From assembly GCA_903970625.1 (NCBI GenBank), contig CAJCJG010000276.1, positions 1-34,040 on the forward strand: a stretch of DNA of 34,040 bases. Direction: 5' to 3'. Under the pieces are notes generated by a model. It was not told the origin of the DNA. It searched no databases and saw only the letters and a list, made by a program, of their open reading frames with translations. A program made the position numbers and the translations under genes. The stretch is from Solirubrobacterales bacterium 70-9. GTDB taxonomy: Bacteria; Pseudomonadota; Alphaproteobacteria; Acetobacterales; Acetobacteraceae. Positions within the stretch are counted from its first letter, which is position 1. Every line of letters starts with the position of its first letter. This document shows, one piece after another, positions 18,722 to 26,561 of this stretch.

Positions 18722-20665
18722 TCACCCTGCCTTCTGCACCCGCATGTACCATTCCACGGCCCGTCGCACCTGCCGTTCCGTATAGCCCCGGTCATGCATC
18801 CGGGCCACGAAGTCGGAGTGTTTCCGCTCCATATCCACGTCTTTCTTGGCGCCGAAGCTGATCACCGGAAGCAGATCCTCCACCTGGCTGAACATCCGCT
18901 TTTCGATCACTTCGCGGATTTTCGCATACTCGGTCCAGCGCGGCATACGTCCGCCGTTGCTGGCCTGGATGCGCAGGCAATGCTTGACCACGTCGTTGCG
19001 GAAATCCTTCGGGTTGCTGATGCCCGCCGGCTTCTCCACCTTGGTTAGTTCGGTGTTCAATTCCTCGCGGCTCATCATAATCCCGGTGTCCGGGTCCTTG
19101 AAGTCCTGATCCTCGATCCATCGGTCGGCGATGGCAATATACCGTTCGAACACGTTCTGGCCGTAGTCGCTGTATGACTCCAGATACGCCTTCTGGATCT
19201 CCTTGCCGATAAATTCCGCGTACCGCTGCGCCAGCACCGCCTTCAGCATGTGCAACAGCCGCCTTTCCGCGTCCTCAGGGAACTGTTCGTGCCTTACGGC
19301 TTTTTCCAGCACGAACATCAGATGCACCGGATCGGCCGCGACCTCCGAAGCATCGTGGTTGAACGTCTCGCTCAGCACCTTGAACGCGAAGCGGGTCGAA
19401 ACCCCCGTCATGCCTTCGTCGATTCCCGCCGAATCGTGGTACTCCTGCACCGACCGTGCTTGCGGGTCCTGTTCCTTGATGTTCTCGCCGTCATACACGC
19501 GCATTTTGGAGAACAGATTGGAGTTCGGATGCTCCTTCAGCCGCGACAGCACCGAGAAGCGGGCCAGCATCTCGATGGTGCCGGGCGCGCACGGGGCGGC
19601 CGACAATTCCGACGATTCCAGCATCTTGCGATAGATTTTTTCTTCTTCCGTCACGCGCAGGCAATACGGCACCTTGACCACGAAAATCCGGTCGATGAAC
19701 GCCTCGTTGGTCTTGCTGTTCTTGAACGCCGACCATTCCGCCTCGTTCGAGTGCGCCAAGATCACGCCATGGAAGGGCATCGCGCCGATATTCTCGGTGC
19801 CGACATAGTTCCCCTCCTGCGTCGCTGTCAGCAGCGGATGCAGCATCTTGATCGGCGCCTTGAACATCTCGATGAATTCGAGCACGCCCTGCGTCGTCCG
19901 GTTCAGCCCGCCGGAATAGCTGTAGGCGTCCGGGTCGCTCTGCGAGAACGACTCCAGCTTGCGGATGTCCACCTTGCCGACCAGGGACGAAATATCCTGG
20001 TTATTCTCGTCGCCCGGCTCGGTCTTGGCGATGGCGACCTGTTTCAGGCGCGAGGGCATCATGCGAACCACGGTGAAGCGGCTGATGTCGCCCTCGAACT
20101 CGTCGAGCCGCTTGGCCGCCCACGGGCTCATCGGGCCGCGGATCGAGCGCGTCGGGATGCTATACTCGCGCTCGACAATCGCGCGCATGTCGTCGCTGGC
20201 AAACAATCCCAGCGGGCTTTCCAGCAGCGGGCTGATCTCCCGCCCGGCTTTCAGCACGTAGATCGGTTCGCGCTCGGCCAGCGCCTTGATGCGCTCGGCA
20301 AGCGAGGATTTGCCGCCGCCAACCGGTCCCAGCAAATAGAGAATCTGCCGCCGCTCCTCCAGCCCCTGCGACGCATGCCGCAGGAAGCCGACGATGCGCT
20401 CCACCACTTCCTCCATGCCGAAGAAATCGGCGAAGGCGGGGAAGCGGGCGATGGTGCGGTTGCCGAAAATCCGGCTCAGCCTGGGGTCGCGGGCGGTATC
20501 GACGATTTCCGCCTCCCCGATGGCGCGCAACAGACGTTCGGCGGCGGAGGCGTAGGTGGCCGGTTCGCTGCGGCACAGCCGCAGATACTCGTCCAGGCTC
20601 ATTTCCGCGTCGCGGCGCCCCTCGTAGATTTTGCTGAACAGGTCGCGAACGGAATCGAGGGGCAT
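18722..20665 (-). CDS. prkA: PrkA family serine protein kinase (YeaG type)
   Basis: A 647-residue PrkA protein: an N-terminal AAA+ ATPase domain with Walker A GPVGGGKS at 113-120, preceded by FFGMEEVVERIVGFLRHASQG, and a C-terminal PrkA domain. The family has reported serine kinase or ATPase-protease activity and acts in stationary-phase, starvation and stress survival. The start is the ATG at 20665, which has a strong GGAAGGAG site; a TTG six codons upstream lies across that site and is less likely. It is the first gene of the prkA-DUF444-spoVR operon, so its promoter lies in 20666-20952. Confidence 0.97.
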   Translation of the reverse strand: MPLDSVRDLFSKIYEGRRDAEMSLDEYLRLCRSEPATYASAAERLLRAIGEAEIVDTARDPRLSRIFGNRTIARFPAFADFFGMEEVVERIVGFLRHASQGLEERRQILYLLGPVGGGKSSLAERIKALAEREPIYVLKAGREISPLLESPLGLFASDDMRAIVEREYSIPTRSIRGPMSPWAAKRLDEFEGDISRFTVVRMMPSRLKQVAIAKTEPGDENNQDISSLVGKVDIRKLESFSQSDPDAYSYSGGLNRTTQGVLEFIEMFKAPIKMLHPLLTATQEGNYVGTENIGAMPFHGVILAHSNEAEWSAFKNSKTNEAFIDRIFVVKVPYCLRVTEEEKIYRKMLESSELSAAPCAPGTIEMLARFSVLSRLKEHPNSNLFSKMRVYDGENIKEQDPQARSVQEYHDSAGIDEGMTGVSTRFAFKVLSETFNHDASEVAADPVHLMFVLEKAVRHEQFPEDAERRLLHMLKAVLAQRYAEFIGKEIQKAYLESYSDYGQNVFERYIAIADRWIEDQDFKDPDTGIMMSREELNTELTKVEKPAGISNPKDFRNDVVKHCLRIQASNGGRMPRWTEYAKIREVIEKRMFSQVEDLLPVISFGAKKDVDMERKHSDFVARMHDRGYTERQVRRAVEWYMRVQKAG

Positions 20666-20952
20666 GCGCGGCACTCCTTCCAAGCGATACGGCGAGTCGC
20701 TTCAAGCGGCATATATGGTCGCTTCGGGATGCTGCCACCGCGAAGCCCGACAACGCTACACTTCATATTAGACGCGTGGCATCCTGGATGCATTGGAAAA
20801 TGACTATCGGGCGAGCAACGGGGCAGCGACTGGCGCAGGTTTAATGTGGTTCACGCTTTCGACTCACTGGGTCGATGCAGTCGTATGCCTATGAACAACG
20901 TCGCAGTGCGGCGCGTTCCAACTTGTCACGCTTCCCGCTGCAACATGGCGAC
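20666..20952. promoter_or_regulatory. Divergent intergenic region upstream of prkA and the DUF2459 gene
   Basis: This 287-base region has no convincing gene. It must hold the prkA promoter (minus) and that of the lipoprotein (plus). GCATCCTGGATGC at 20779-20791 is a perfect palindrome around one base and shares the GCATCC/GGATGC half-sites with the palindromes before the two tiny genes at 21722 and 22080. TGGCATCCTGGATGCA at 20777-20792 also has the GG-N10-GC spacing of a sigma-54 promoter, but on the plus strand, away from prkA. Confidence 0.4.
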
Positions 20953-21591
20953 ATGAGGCCAGCGTGGCTCGCGCTTCTGTTGCTGGCCGGCTGCGCCACT
21001 CCGCTGCCGCCGCCGGGGCCGGTCGCTACCGGACTTGTCGTCACAATTGATGACAATGGCTGGCACACCGACATCTGCCTGCGCGCCGAGGATGCCGACC
21101 CCTGGCTGATCGGCTTGGCCCGGGACTTCGATAACCCACGCTTCCTGTGCTTCGGCTTCGGCTTGCAACGATTCATGGTCGAGCACGACCACAGCCTGTT
21201 CACCGTCCTGTCGGCCGCGCTGCCGAGCCGCGCCGCCATCGCGATGACGCCGCTGCCTGCCACGCCGGAGGCCATGTTCGGGGCGGACAACGTGGTCCAT
21301 CTCGGCATCAGCCGCACCGGCGCGAACGGACTCGCAGCCTTCATCCGCGCCTCGATCCGGGCGGATGCCGACGGAACCCCGAAAAACCTCGGCGATGGGC
21401 CGGCTCCCGGCCGCATTTTCTATGCCGCCGCCGCCAGCTACGATGGCCTCAATACCTGCAACACCTGGACGGGCACGGCCCTCCGCTCGGCCGGCATCCC
21501 GGTGGAGGACGGCGCGCTGTTCGCCAGCGACGTGATGCGGCAGGTGCGCCCGATCGCGGCCGCGCAGGCCAACGACGCGGCAAAAAAATAG
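20953..21591 (+). CDS. DUF2459 (TIGR02117-like) lipoprotein
   Basis: A 212-residue predicted lipoprotein: MRPAWLALLLLAGC gives a short signal peptide with lipobox LAGC and lipidated Cys14. The mature part resembles the DUF2459 family, with DNGWHTDICL early and a C-terminal NTCNTWTGTALRSAGIPV block containing a Cys-Asn-Thr-Trp motif. The family has no known function. The conserved His in GWHTD and the Cys in TCNTW could form a catalytic pair, which is speculation. The ATG at 20953 is chosen because it begins the signal peptide; no clear ribosome-binding site precedes it. Confidence 0.82.
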   Translation: MRPAWLALLLLAGCATPLPPPGPVATGLVVTIDDNGWHTDICLRAEDADPWLIGLARDFDNPRFLCFGFGLQRFMVEHDHSLFTVLSAALPSRAAIAMTPLPATPEAMFGADNVVHLGISRTGANGLAAFIRASIRADADGTPKNLGDGPAPGRIFYAAAASYDGLNTCNTWTGTALRSAGIPVEDGALFASDVMRQVRPIAAAQANDAAKK

Positions 21592-21618
21592 ATACACTCC
21601 CACATAATTTTTACGCAT

Positions 21619-21632
21619 CCGGATGCATCCGG
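21619..21632. promoter_or_regulatory. 14-bp perfect palindrome in leader of first tiny gene
   Basis: CCGGATGCATCCGG is a perfect palindrome, nested with the overlapping palindrome GCATCCGGATGC. It lies 103 bases before the ATG at 21722, immediately after an AT-rich stretch (CATAATTTTTACG). The same sequence and flanks recur at 21987. It could be an operator or a structured mRNA leader. Confidence 0.55.
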
Positions 21633-21721
21633 GCGCCGGCGAAATCCGTTGTCGCAACGGACGGACGAAAGCCCCGTCCATTCACGCGATCAGGTATCTC
21701 ACCGTCCCGCCGGAGGCCACC

Positions 21722-21940
21722 ATGGGCAATCACGTCACCAATTCCTCCCTGCAAACCATGGGGTTGCAATCCCGCCACCTGCGCACGGCGCGGTCGCTCG
21801 CCATCGGCCATCAGGGGCCGCAGGACGGGCGCATTCCGCGCCGCGTGACCTGGCCGGTCATGGCCGCGGTGTCGTTGGTGATGTGGTACGGCATCGCGGA
21901 GCTCGTTGTTCATGCGGACGAGTTGTTTCGCCACCTTTAG
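21722..21940 (+). CDS. Tiny membrane protein 1 (unknown family)
   Basis: A 72-residue protein with no family I recognise. It has a polar, basic N-terminal half (MGNHVTNSSLQTMGLQSRHL and on) and one hydrophobic segment near residues 44-62 (TWPVMAAVSLVMWYGIAELV), predicting a single membrane span. Its ATG is preceded by CCGGAGG. The gene 140 bases downstream shares the leader palindrome, the ribosome-binding block and the internal motif TMGL-x2-R-x-LR, so the two arose by duplication or share a regulated leader. Expression is supported only by these shared features. Confidence 0.65.
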   Translation: MGNHVTNSSLQTMGLQSRHLRTARSLAIGHQGPQDGRIPRRVTWPVMAAVSLVMWYGIAELVVHADELFRHL

Positions 21941-21986
21941 CCGGCCGGGAAAAAAATTATTAATGAGGCAGCCATTTTTTCCGCAT

Positions 21987-22000
21987 CCGGATGCATCCGG
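21987..22000. promoter_or_regulatory. 14-bp perfect palindrome in leader of second tiny gene
   Basis: A second exact CCGGATGCATCCGG lies 93 bases before the ATG at 22080, again after a T run (CCATTTTTTCCG) and followed by GGGCGC. The conserved block around both copies reads CGCATCCGGATGCATCCGGG, after which the leaders diverge until the shared CCGGAGGCC ribosome-binding block. Confidence 0.55.
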
Positions 22001-22079
22001 GCGCAAGCGCAGTCCGTAACGGCCATGGAGGGGTGATCCAGACCCCCATTCGTGCGTCACGTTCCAGCCGGAGGCCGCT

Positions 22080-22361
22080 ATGGACCATCTCGTCGCCACC
22101 CCCGCTTTGCCGACCATGGGACTCGAACCCCGCTACCTGCGCAAACGCCGCATCCAGACGGATGTCGAACAGGACGAGGTGCCGCCACCGAAGCCCATCC
22201 TGTTCGACGAGTTAAATACAGGCTCGCGCGTGGACGAGGCGACCGGCGCATTGCGGCAACGGATCATCGGCGCCAAGCCTCTGGCACCCCATCGTCTTCC
22301 CGCCTATCTGGCCATGTCGATCGCGGCCGGGCTGGCCGCCCTGAAGTTCACCTCGCCCTAG
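22080..22361 (+). CDS. Small membrane-associated protein 2 (unknown family)
   Basis: A 93-residue protein related to the preceding tiny gene only in its N-terminal region, where PTMGLEPRYLRKRR matches QTMGLQSRHLRTAR. The middle is acidic and proline-rich (VEQDEVPPPKPILFDEL), and the C-terminus is a hydrophobic helix (LPAYLAMSIAAGLAALKF), so it may be tail-anchored. ATG 22080 follows CCGGAGGCC. Its last 14 bases overlap the 3' end of the converging hydrogenase-like small-subunit gene. No function can be assigned. Confidence 0.65.
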   Translation: MDHLVATPALPTMGLEPRYLRKRRIQTDVEQDEVPPPKPILFDELNTGSRVDEATGALRQRIIGAKPLAPHRLPAYLAMSIAAGLAALKFTSP

Positions 22362-22863
22362 GGCTCGCCAGCAGCGCCAGCAAGCCTTGCAGCAGCCGCA
22401 CCGGGGTCGGCGGGCATCCGTCGATATGGATGTCCACCGGGATCACGGCGGCCACGGAGCCGACGCAGGCAGGGCTGTTCGCGTACACGCCGCAGCCCAC
22501 CGCGCAGTCCCCCGCGGCAATAACCCATTTGGGCGAAGGGGTTGCGCGATAGGTGCGCTCAAGCGCCTCGCGCATGGCGTGCGTCACCGGCCCCGTCACC
22601 AGCAACACGTCGGCATGGCGCGGCGAGGCGACGAAGCGCAGTCCGAAGCGTTCCAGATCGTAAAACGCAGTGGCGAGCGCGTTGATCTCCAGTTCGCAAC
22701 CGTTGCATGAACCCGCGTCGATTTCCCGGATCGCCAGACTGCGCCCCAGTTTTCGGCGGCTCTCCGCGTCCAGCCGCGCCCCGAGCGCCGCCAGCTCCGG
22801 GTCCGGCGGCAGATCTTCGGTCAGCGGGCGGCGCAGAAAGCCGTCGAGAAGGATGTTGCGCAC
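22348..22863 (-). CDS. hyfI: Hydrogenase-4-like iron-sulphur small subunit (HyfI/NuoB family)
   Basis: A 171-residue NuoB/HyfI-type subunit, expected to hold one [4Fe-4S] cluster at the junction of the peripheral and membrane arms. Cysteines sit at 53 and 56 (SCNGCE), 120 and 124 (GDCAVGC) and 150 (DGCPPTP), giving the conserved set of ligands, with an extra Cys at 133. This is the NiFe-type Cys-x2-Cys rather than the tandem Cys pair of NuoB in complex I. It is the last gene of the cluster, nine bases after the large-subunit gene, and overlaps the converging small gene by 14 bases. Confidence 0.92.
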   Translation of the reverse strand: MRNILLDGFLRRPLTEDLPPDPELAALGARLDAESRRKLGRSLAIREIDAGSCNGCELEINALATAFYDLERFGLRFVASPRHADVLLVTGPVTHAMREALERTYRATPSPKWVIAAGDCAVGCGVYANSPACVGSVAAVIPVDIHIDGCPPTPVRLLQGLLALLASPRAR

Positions 22864-22872
22864 GGCGCTCCG

Positions 22873-24354
22873 TTACAGATCATGCCCGGAATACGAGCAG
22901 TTGAACGACTTGTTGCACAGCGGGAAGTCAGCAACGATATTTCCGTGAATCGCTGCCTCCAACAGTGGCCACTGGAACCAGGACGGGTCGCGGACATGGC
23001 ATCGGGATATCCGGCCATCGGCGCCGATCCTGAGCCACACCAGCACGTCGCCGCGAAAGCCTTCGACCAGCGCCATCCCCTCGCGCCCGGCCGCACCCGC
23101 CTGCCAGCCCCCTGCCTTCCAGTCATCGTCCGCCAGCCGCACCGGCCCCGGTTCCAGCGCCGCGATGATCTGGCGGATCAGCGAAACGCTCTCGCCGACT
23201 TCCCGGATACGCAGCCACACGCGAGCATCGACGTCGCCGCCGGCCAGCACCGGAACGGCGAAACGCATGCGGTCGTAAGGCGCGTACGGCAGGCTGGCGC
23301 GCGCGTCGAACTCGCGGCCGGAGGCGCGGCCGTTGGGGCCGCCGGTGCCGAACTGCATGACCCATTCGCGGGGCACGCGGCCGGTGCCGACAGTGCGGTC
23401 TTGTAGCGAAGCGGTTCGGTCGTACAACGACACCAGGCGGGGAAATCTGCCATCGACCTCGGCCAGAAACGCGCCGATCGCCGCGAGTCCGGCGGGCAGC
23501 AGATCGGCCGCGACGCCGCCGGGACAAACGATGTCCTGACATAACCGATGGCCGAAAACGGCGACATTCGTTCGCAATGCCGCCTCGCGCAACAGCGCAA
23601 ACTGCGACAACATGATCGCAAATCCGGCATCGTTGCAGATCGCCCCGATATCGCCGAAATGGTTCGCCAGCCGCTCCATCTCCGCCATCAGCCCGCGCAA
23701 ACATCCCGCGCGGGCCGGCACATCCACCCCGGCCGCCGCCTCCGCCGCGCGCGCGAACGCGAGCGCGTACGCCACCGTGCTGTCGCCGGAAATCCGGCCG
23801 GCGATTTTCGCCCCGTCCGCGATGCTGGCGCCGGCCAGCAGGGCTTCGACCCCCTTGTGGGTGTAGCCGAGCCGCGCCTCCAGCCGCACCACCGTCTCGC
23901 CATCGCAGGTGAAGCGGAAATGGCCGGGTTCGATGATGCCGGCATGCACCGGCCCGACCGCAATTTCGTGCAGGTCGTCGCCTGTGACCGGCAGAAAGTC
24001 GTACGGCGCCGCGCCGTGGACCAGCCAAGGCCGCGTGTCCGGCAGGCCGACCGGCTCCATCCCATACAAATCGCGCATTGCGCGCTCAAGCCGGATTGCA
24101 GGGGAATGCACGCGGCCGACGGAAGGATAGCGCCCGTCCGGACACGCGATGCTGACCACTGCCACGTCGCCCCCGGCCAGCACCGCCATATGCGCCCACG
24201 CCGCCTCGCCCCACAGGCCAAGCAGAGTCAAACGACCCTCGGCCAGCCACCGCGCGGCTTCCTCCCATGCGTCCGCCCCGACCACGGCGCGGGGCCATGG
24301 CGCATGGTGCGGCACAGGTTCGCCGCTGGCGAGCAGGCGGGGCAGGTCGCTCAT
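22873..24354 (-). CDS. hyfG: Hydrogenase-4-like large subunit without NiFe ligands (HyfG family)
   Basis: A 493-residue fusion as in HyfG/HycE: residues 1-115 resemble the NuoC 30-kDa domain (HSPAIRLERAMRDLYGMEPV), and the rest the NuoD/hydrogenase large-subunit domain (GPVHAGIIEPGHFRF, GYTHKGVEALLAG). The N-terminal NiFe motif RxCGxC is replaced by RISGDS (187-192), and the C-terminal DPCxxC is absent; the protein ends FPLCNKSFNCSYSGHDL with Cys480 and Cys486 in another arrangement. It therefore should not bind a NiFe centre, and no hyp maturation genes or maturation protease are nearby. This fits the Ehr complexes. ATG 24354 starts MSDLPRLL, one base from the hyfF stop. Confidence 0.9.
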   Translation of the reverse strand: MSDLPRLLASGEPVPHHAPWPRAVVGADAWEEAARWLAEGRLTLLGLWGEAAWAHMAVLAGGDVAVVSIACPDGRYPSVGRVHSPAIRLERAMRDLYGMEPVGLPDTRPWLVHGAAPYDFLPVTGDDLHEIAVGPVHAGIIEPGHFRFTCDGETVVRLEARLGYTHKGVEALLAGASIADGAKIAGRISGDSTVAYALAFARAAEAAAGVDVPARAGCLRGLMAEMERLANHFGDIGAICNDAGFAIMLSQFALLREAALRTNVAVFGHRLCQDIVCPGGVAADLLPAGLAAIGAFLAEVDGRFPRLVSLYDRTASLQDRTVGTGRVPREWVMQFGTGGPNGRASGREFDARASLPYAPYDRMRFAVPVLAGGDVDARVWLRIREVGESVSLIRQIIAALEPGPVRLADDDWKAGGWQAGAAGREGMALVEGFRGDVLVWLRIGADGRISRCHVRDPSWFQWPLLEAAIHGNIVADFPLCNKSFNCSYSGHDL

Positions 24355-24355
24355 G

Positions 24356-25792
24356 CTACCCCAGCATCTCGGACACATGCTGGAACCACCGCACCAGCGC
24401 GCCGGGCAGGAAAATGCCGGCGATCAGCACGATCGCCAGATGCGCGAACATCGGCAGATACGAGGCCCGCACCGGCCCCGTCGCCCCGCGCACCTCCCCG
24501 AACGCGATCTTTGCCAGTTGCATCAGCAGCGCCGCAAACGCCACCAGCAGCCCGAGCGCCACCGCCGCCGCCAGCCACGGCTCGCGGGCAAAGGTGGAAC
24601 CGACGATCAAAAACTCGCTCATAAACACGCCCGACGGCGGCATGCCGGCAATCGCGGCCACGCCCGCCACCAGCCCCCACCCCAGCACCGGATGGCTGGT
24701 CGTCAACCCCCCGATGTCGGCCAGTCTTTGCGACCCCTTCACCTGCGCCACATGGCCGACCGAGTAGAAAATCGCCGATTTGGTGAGGCTATGCATCGTC
24801 ATTTGCAACAACCCGGCAAAATTGCCGATCGGTCCCGCCATCCCGAACGCGAACACGACGATGCCCATGTGCTCGATCGACGAGTAGGCGAACAACCGCT
24901 TGATATCGCGCCGACTGTACAACATGAACGCGGCGAACAGCAGCGAGGCGAGGCCGAGCGCGATCATCAGCGGCCCCGGCGCCAGCGCGGCCGGGTTCGC
25001 CGCCAGAAGCATCTTGAACCGCAGCAGCGCATACAGCGCCACGTTCAGCAGCAGCCCGGACAGCACGGCGGAGATCGGCGTCGGCCCTTCCGCATGCGCG
25101 TCCGGCAGCCACGCGTGCAGGGGGGCCAGCCCGATTTTCGTCCCGTAGCCCAGCAACAGGAACACGAACGCCACGTTCAACAGCGACGGGTCGAACGCCT
25201 GCGCCCGCGTGATCAAAATGGTCCAGACCATCGAGTCCGACCCCTCCCCGATCACCGGCCGGGCCGCCACGTAAACGAGAATGGTCCCGAACAGCGCCAG
25301 CGCGATCCCGACGCTGCCAAGGATAAAATACTTCCACGCCGCCTCGATGGCAGCACTGGTCCGGTAAATGCCCACCATCATCACGGTCGCGAGCGTCGCC
25401 AGTTCCACCGCCACCCACATCACGCCGATATTGTTGGCGAGTAGCGCCAGGTTCATCCCGAACAGCATCGCCTGATACATGGCGTGGTAGAACTTCAAAT
25501 AACCGGGCGAGAGCCGGCCCTGTTCCAGTTCGTAAGAAATGTAGCTGGCCGAAAACACGCTGGCGGTGAAACCGACAAACGTGTTTAGCACGATGAACAC
25601 GACGTTCATGTCGTCCACCAGCAGATAGCGCCCCGTCACCGGGCGCCATGCCAGCAGCGAGGCGGCGGCGAGGAAGGCGATCAGCGTCGCTGCCATGTTG
25701 ACGGACGCGGACACGCGATAGCCCGGCAGCACCGCCAGCACACCGGCGGCCACCAGCGGCGTGGCGAGGATGATCGGCACGGCCACGCTCAT
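24356..25792 (-). CDS. hyfF: Antiporter-like membrane subunit HyfF (NuoN/NuoM type)
   Basis: A 478-residue, strongly hydrophobic ion-translocating subunit of the Mrp-antiporter/complex I type with about 13-14 membrane helices. Key residues are present: the helix-5 glutamate in MWVAVELATLA, the helix-7 lysine in LGYGTKIGLAPLHAWLPDAH, and the later lysine in MHSLTKSAIFYSVGH. It should pump protons or sodium ions in the membrane arm. The start overlaps the hyfE stop by ATGA. The only other antiporter-like subunit in the cluster is hyfB; no hyfD is seen. Confidence 0.94.
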   Translation of the reverse strand: MSVAVPIILATPLVAAGVLAVLPGYRVSASVNMAATLIAFLAAASLLAWRPVTGRYLLVDDMNVVFIVLNTFVGFTASVFSASYISYELEQGRLSPGYLKFYHAMYQAMLFGMNLALLANNIGVMWVAVELATLATVMMVGIYRTSAAIEAAWKYFILGSVGIALALFGTILVYVAARPVIGEGSDSMVWTILITRAQAFDPSLLNVAFVFLLLGYGTKIGLAPLHAWLPDAHAEGPTPISAVLSGLLLNVALYALLRFKMLLAANPAALAPGPLMIALGLASLLFAAFMLYSRRDIKRLFAYSSIEHMGIVVFAFGMAGPIGNFAGLLQMTMHSLTKSAIFYSVGHVAQVKGSQRLADIGGLTTSHPVLGWGLVAGVAAIAGMPPSGVFMSEFLIVGSTFAREPWLAAAVALGLLVAFAALLMQLAKIAFGEVRGATGPVRASYLPMFAHLAIVLIAGIFLPGALVRWFQHVSEMLG

Positions 25793-26451
25793 CGCCGCTC
25801 GCCTCGGAACCGGTCGAGCGCCTGCACATCGACCGTGTCGAACCGCTCGCGGATGCGGAACAGGAAAATGCCGATCACGATGAAGGCGATCAGCACCGAG
25901 AAGGCGACCGAGATTTCCACCACCAGCGGCATCCCCTGCGCGCCGGCCGCCGCCAGCACAATGCCGTTCTCCAGCGACATGAAGCCTGCGACTTGCGAGA
26001 CCGCGTTGCGCCGCACCACCATCATCAGCAGCCCGATCAGCACCACGGACAACGCCAGCGCGATATCCTCCCGCGCCAGCGGGTCGGCATGCGTGGTAGC
26101 GGGCAGCATCACGACCAGCGACAACGCAATCAGCCCGATCCCCGCCAGCATCGTAAAGCCGACGCCGACGACGGACTCGATCTCGCGGTGGATGCCGAGC
26201 CTGAACACCATCCGCCGCAGCGCCATCGGCACCGCCACGGCCTTGAAGCCGAGCGCGATGGCAGCGGTGATATAAAGATGCGGCGCATCCTGGATATCCG
26301 CCTGCCACGCCACCGACAGCGCCAGCACCGCGGCATGCAACGCCAGCGTGTTGAGCAACGAATACAGCCGGTCCTGATACAGCATCGCGAGGCTGACCAG
26401 CACCAGCCCCCCCGCCAGCATGTGCGCGACATCGAACCCGAAGCCGTGCAT
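25789..26451 (-). CDS. hyfE: Hydrogenase-4 membrane subunit HyfE (NuoK-containing)
   Basis: A 220-residue membrane protein with about seven helices. The C-terminal part resembles NuoK, with the conserved glutamate in VAGFMSLENGIVLAA, a residue used for ion transfer in complex I. It begins MHGFGFDVAHMLAGGLVLV. The gene overlaps hyfF by four bases, but on the other side 110 bases, filled largely by palindromic repeat copy B, separate it from hyfC. Confidence 0.92.
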   Translation of the reverse strand: MHGFGFDVAHMLAGGLVLVSLAMLYQDRLYSLLNTLALHAAVLALSVAWQADIQDAPHLYITAAIALGFKAVAVPMALRRMVFRLGIHREIESVVGVGFTMLAGIGLIALSLVVMLPATTHADPLAREDIALALSVVLIGLLMMVVRRNAVSQVAGFMSLENGIVLAAAGAQGMPLVVEISVAFSVLIAFIVIGIFLFRIRERFDTVDVQALDRFRGERR

Positions 26452-26455
26452 TATA

Positions 26456-26540
26456 CGTCACCCTGGCGAAGGCCGGGGTCCAGGCCCGCGCGCAAATCGG
26501 TGCGGACGGCATGGATTCCGGCTTTTGCCGGAATGACGGG
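26456..26540. repeat. Bipartite palindromic repeat, copy B, inside the hyf operon
   Basis: CGTCACCCTGGCGAAGGCCG at the left and TTCCGGCTTTTGCCGGAATG at the right form the two facing hairpins of the family seen at 15809, here in opposite orientation. It lies between hyfC and hyfE in a cluster whose other genes overlap or nearly touch, so it could reduce transcription or stabilise segment ends. Confidence 0.85.
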
Positions 26541-26561
26541 TGGGTGTTTGGCAGTGACCAC

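Noticed and set aside
20777-20792. Sigma-54-like site TGGCATCCTGGATGCA near prkA
   Set aside because: The GG-N10-GC spacing fits, and PrkA-type operons can be nitrogen-regulated, but the site points away from prkA and is itself a near-perfect palindrome, so the match is probably incidental.
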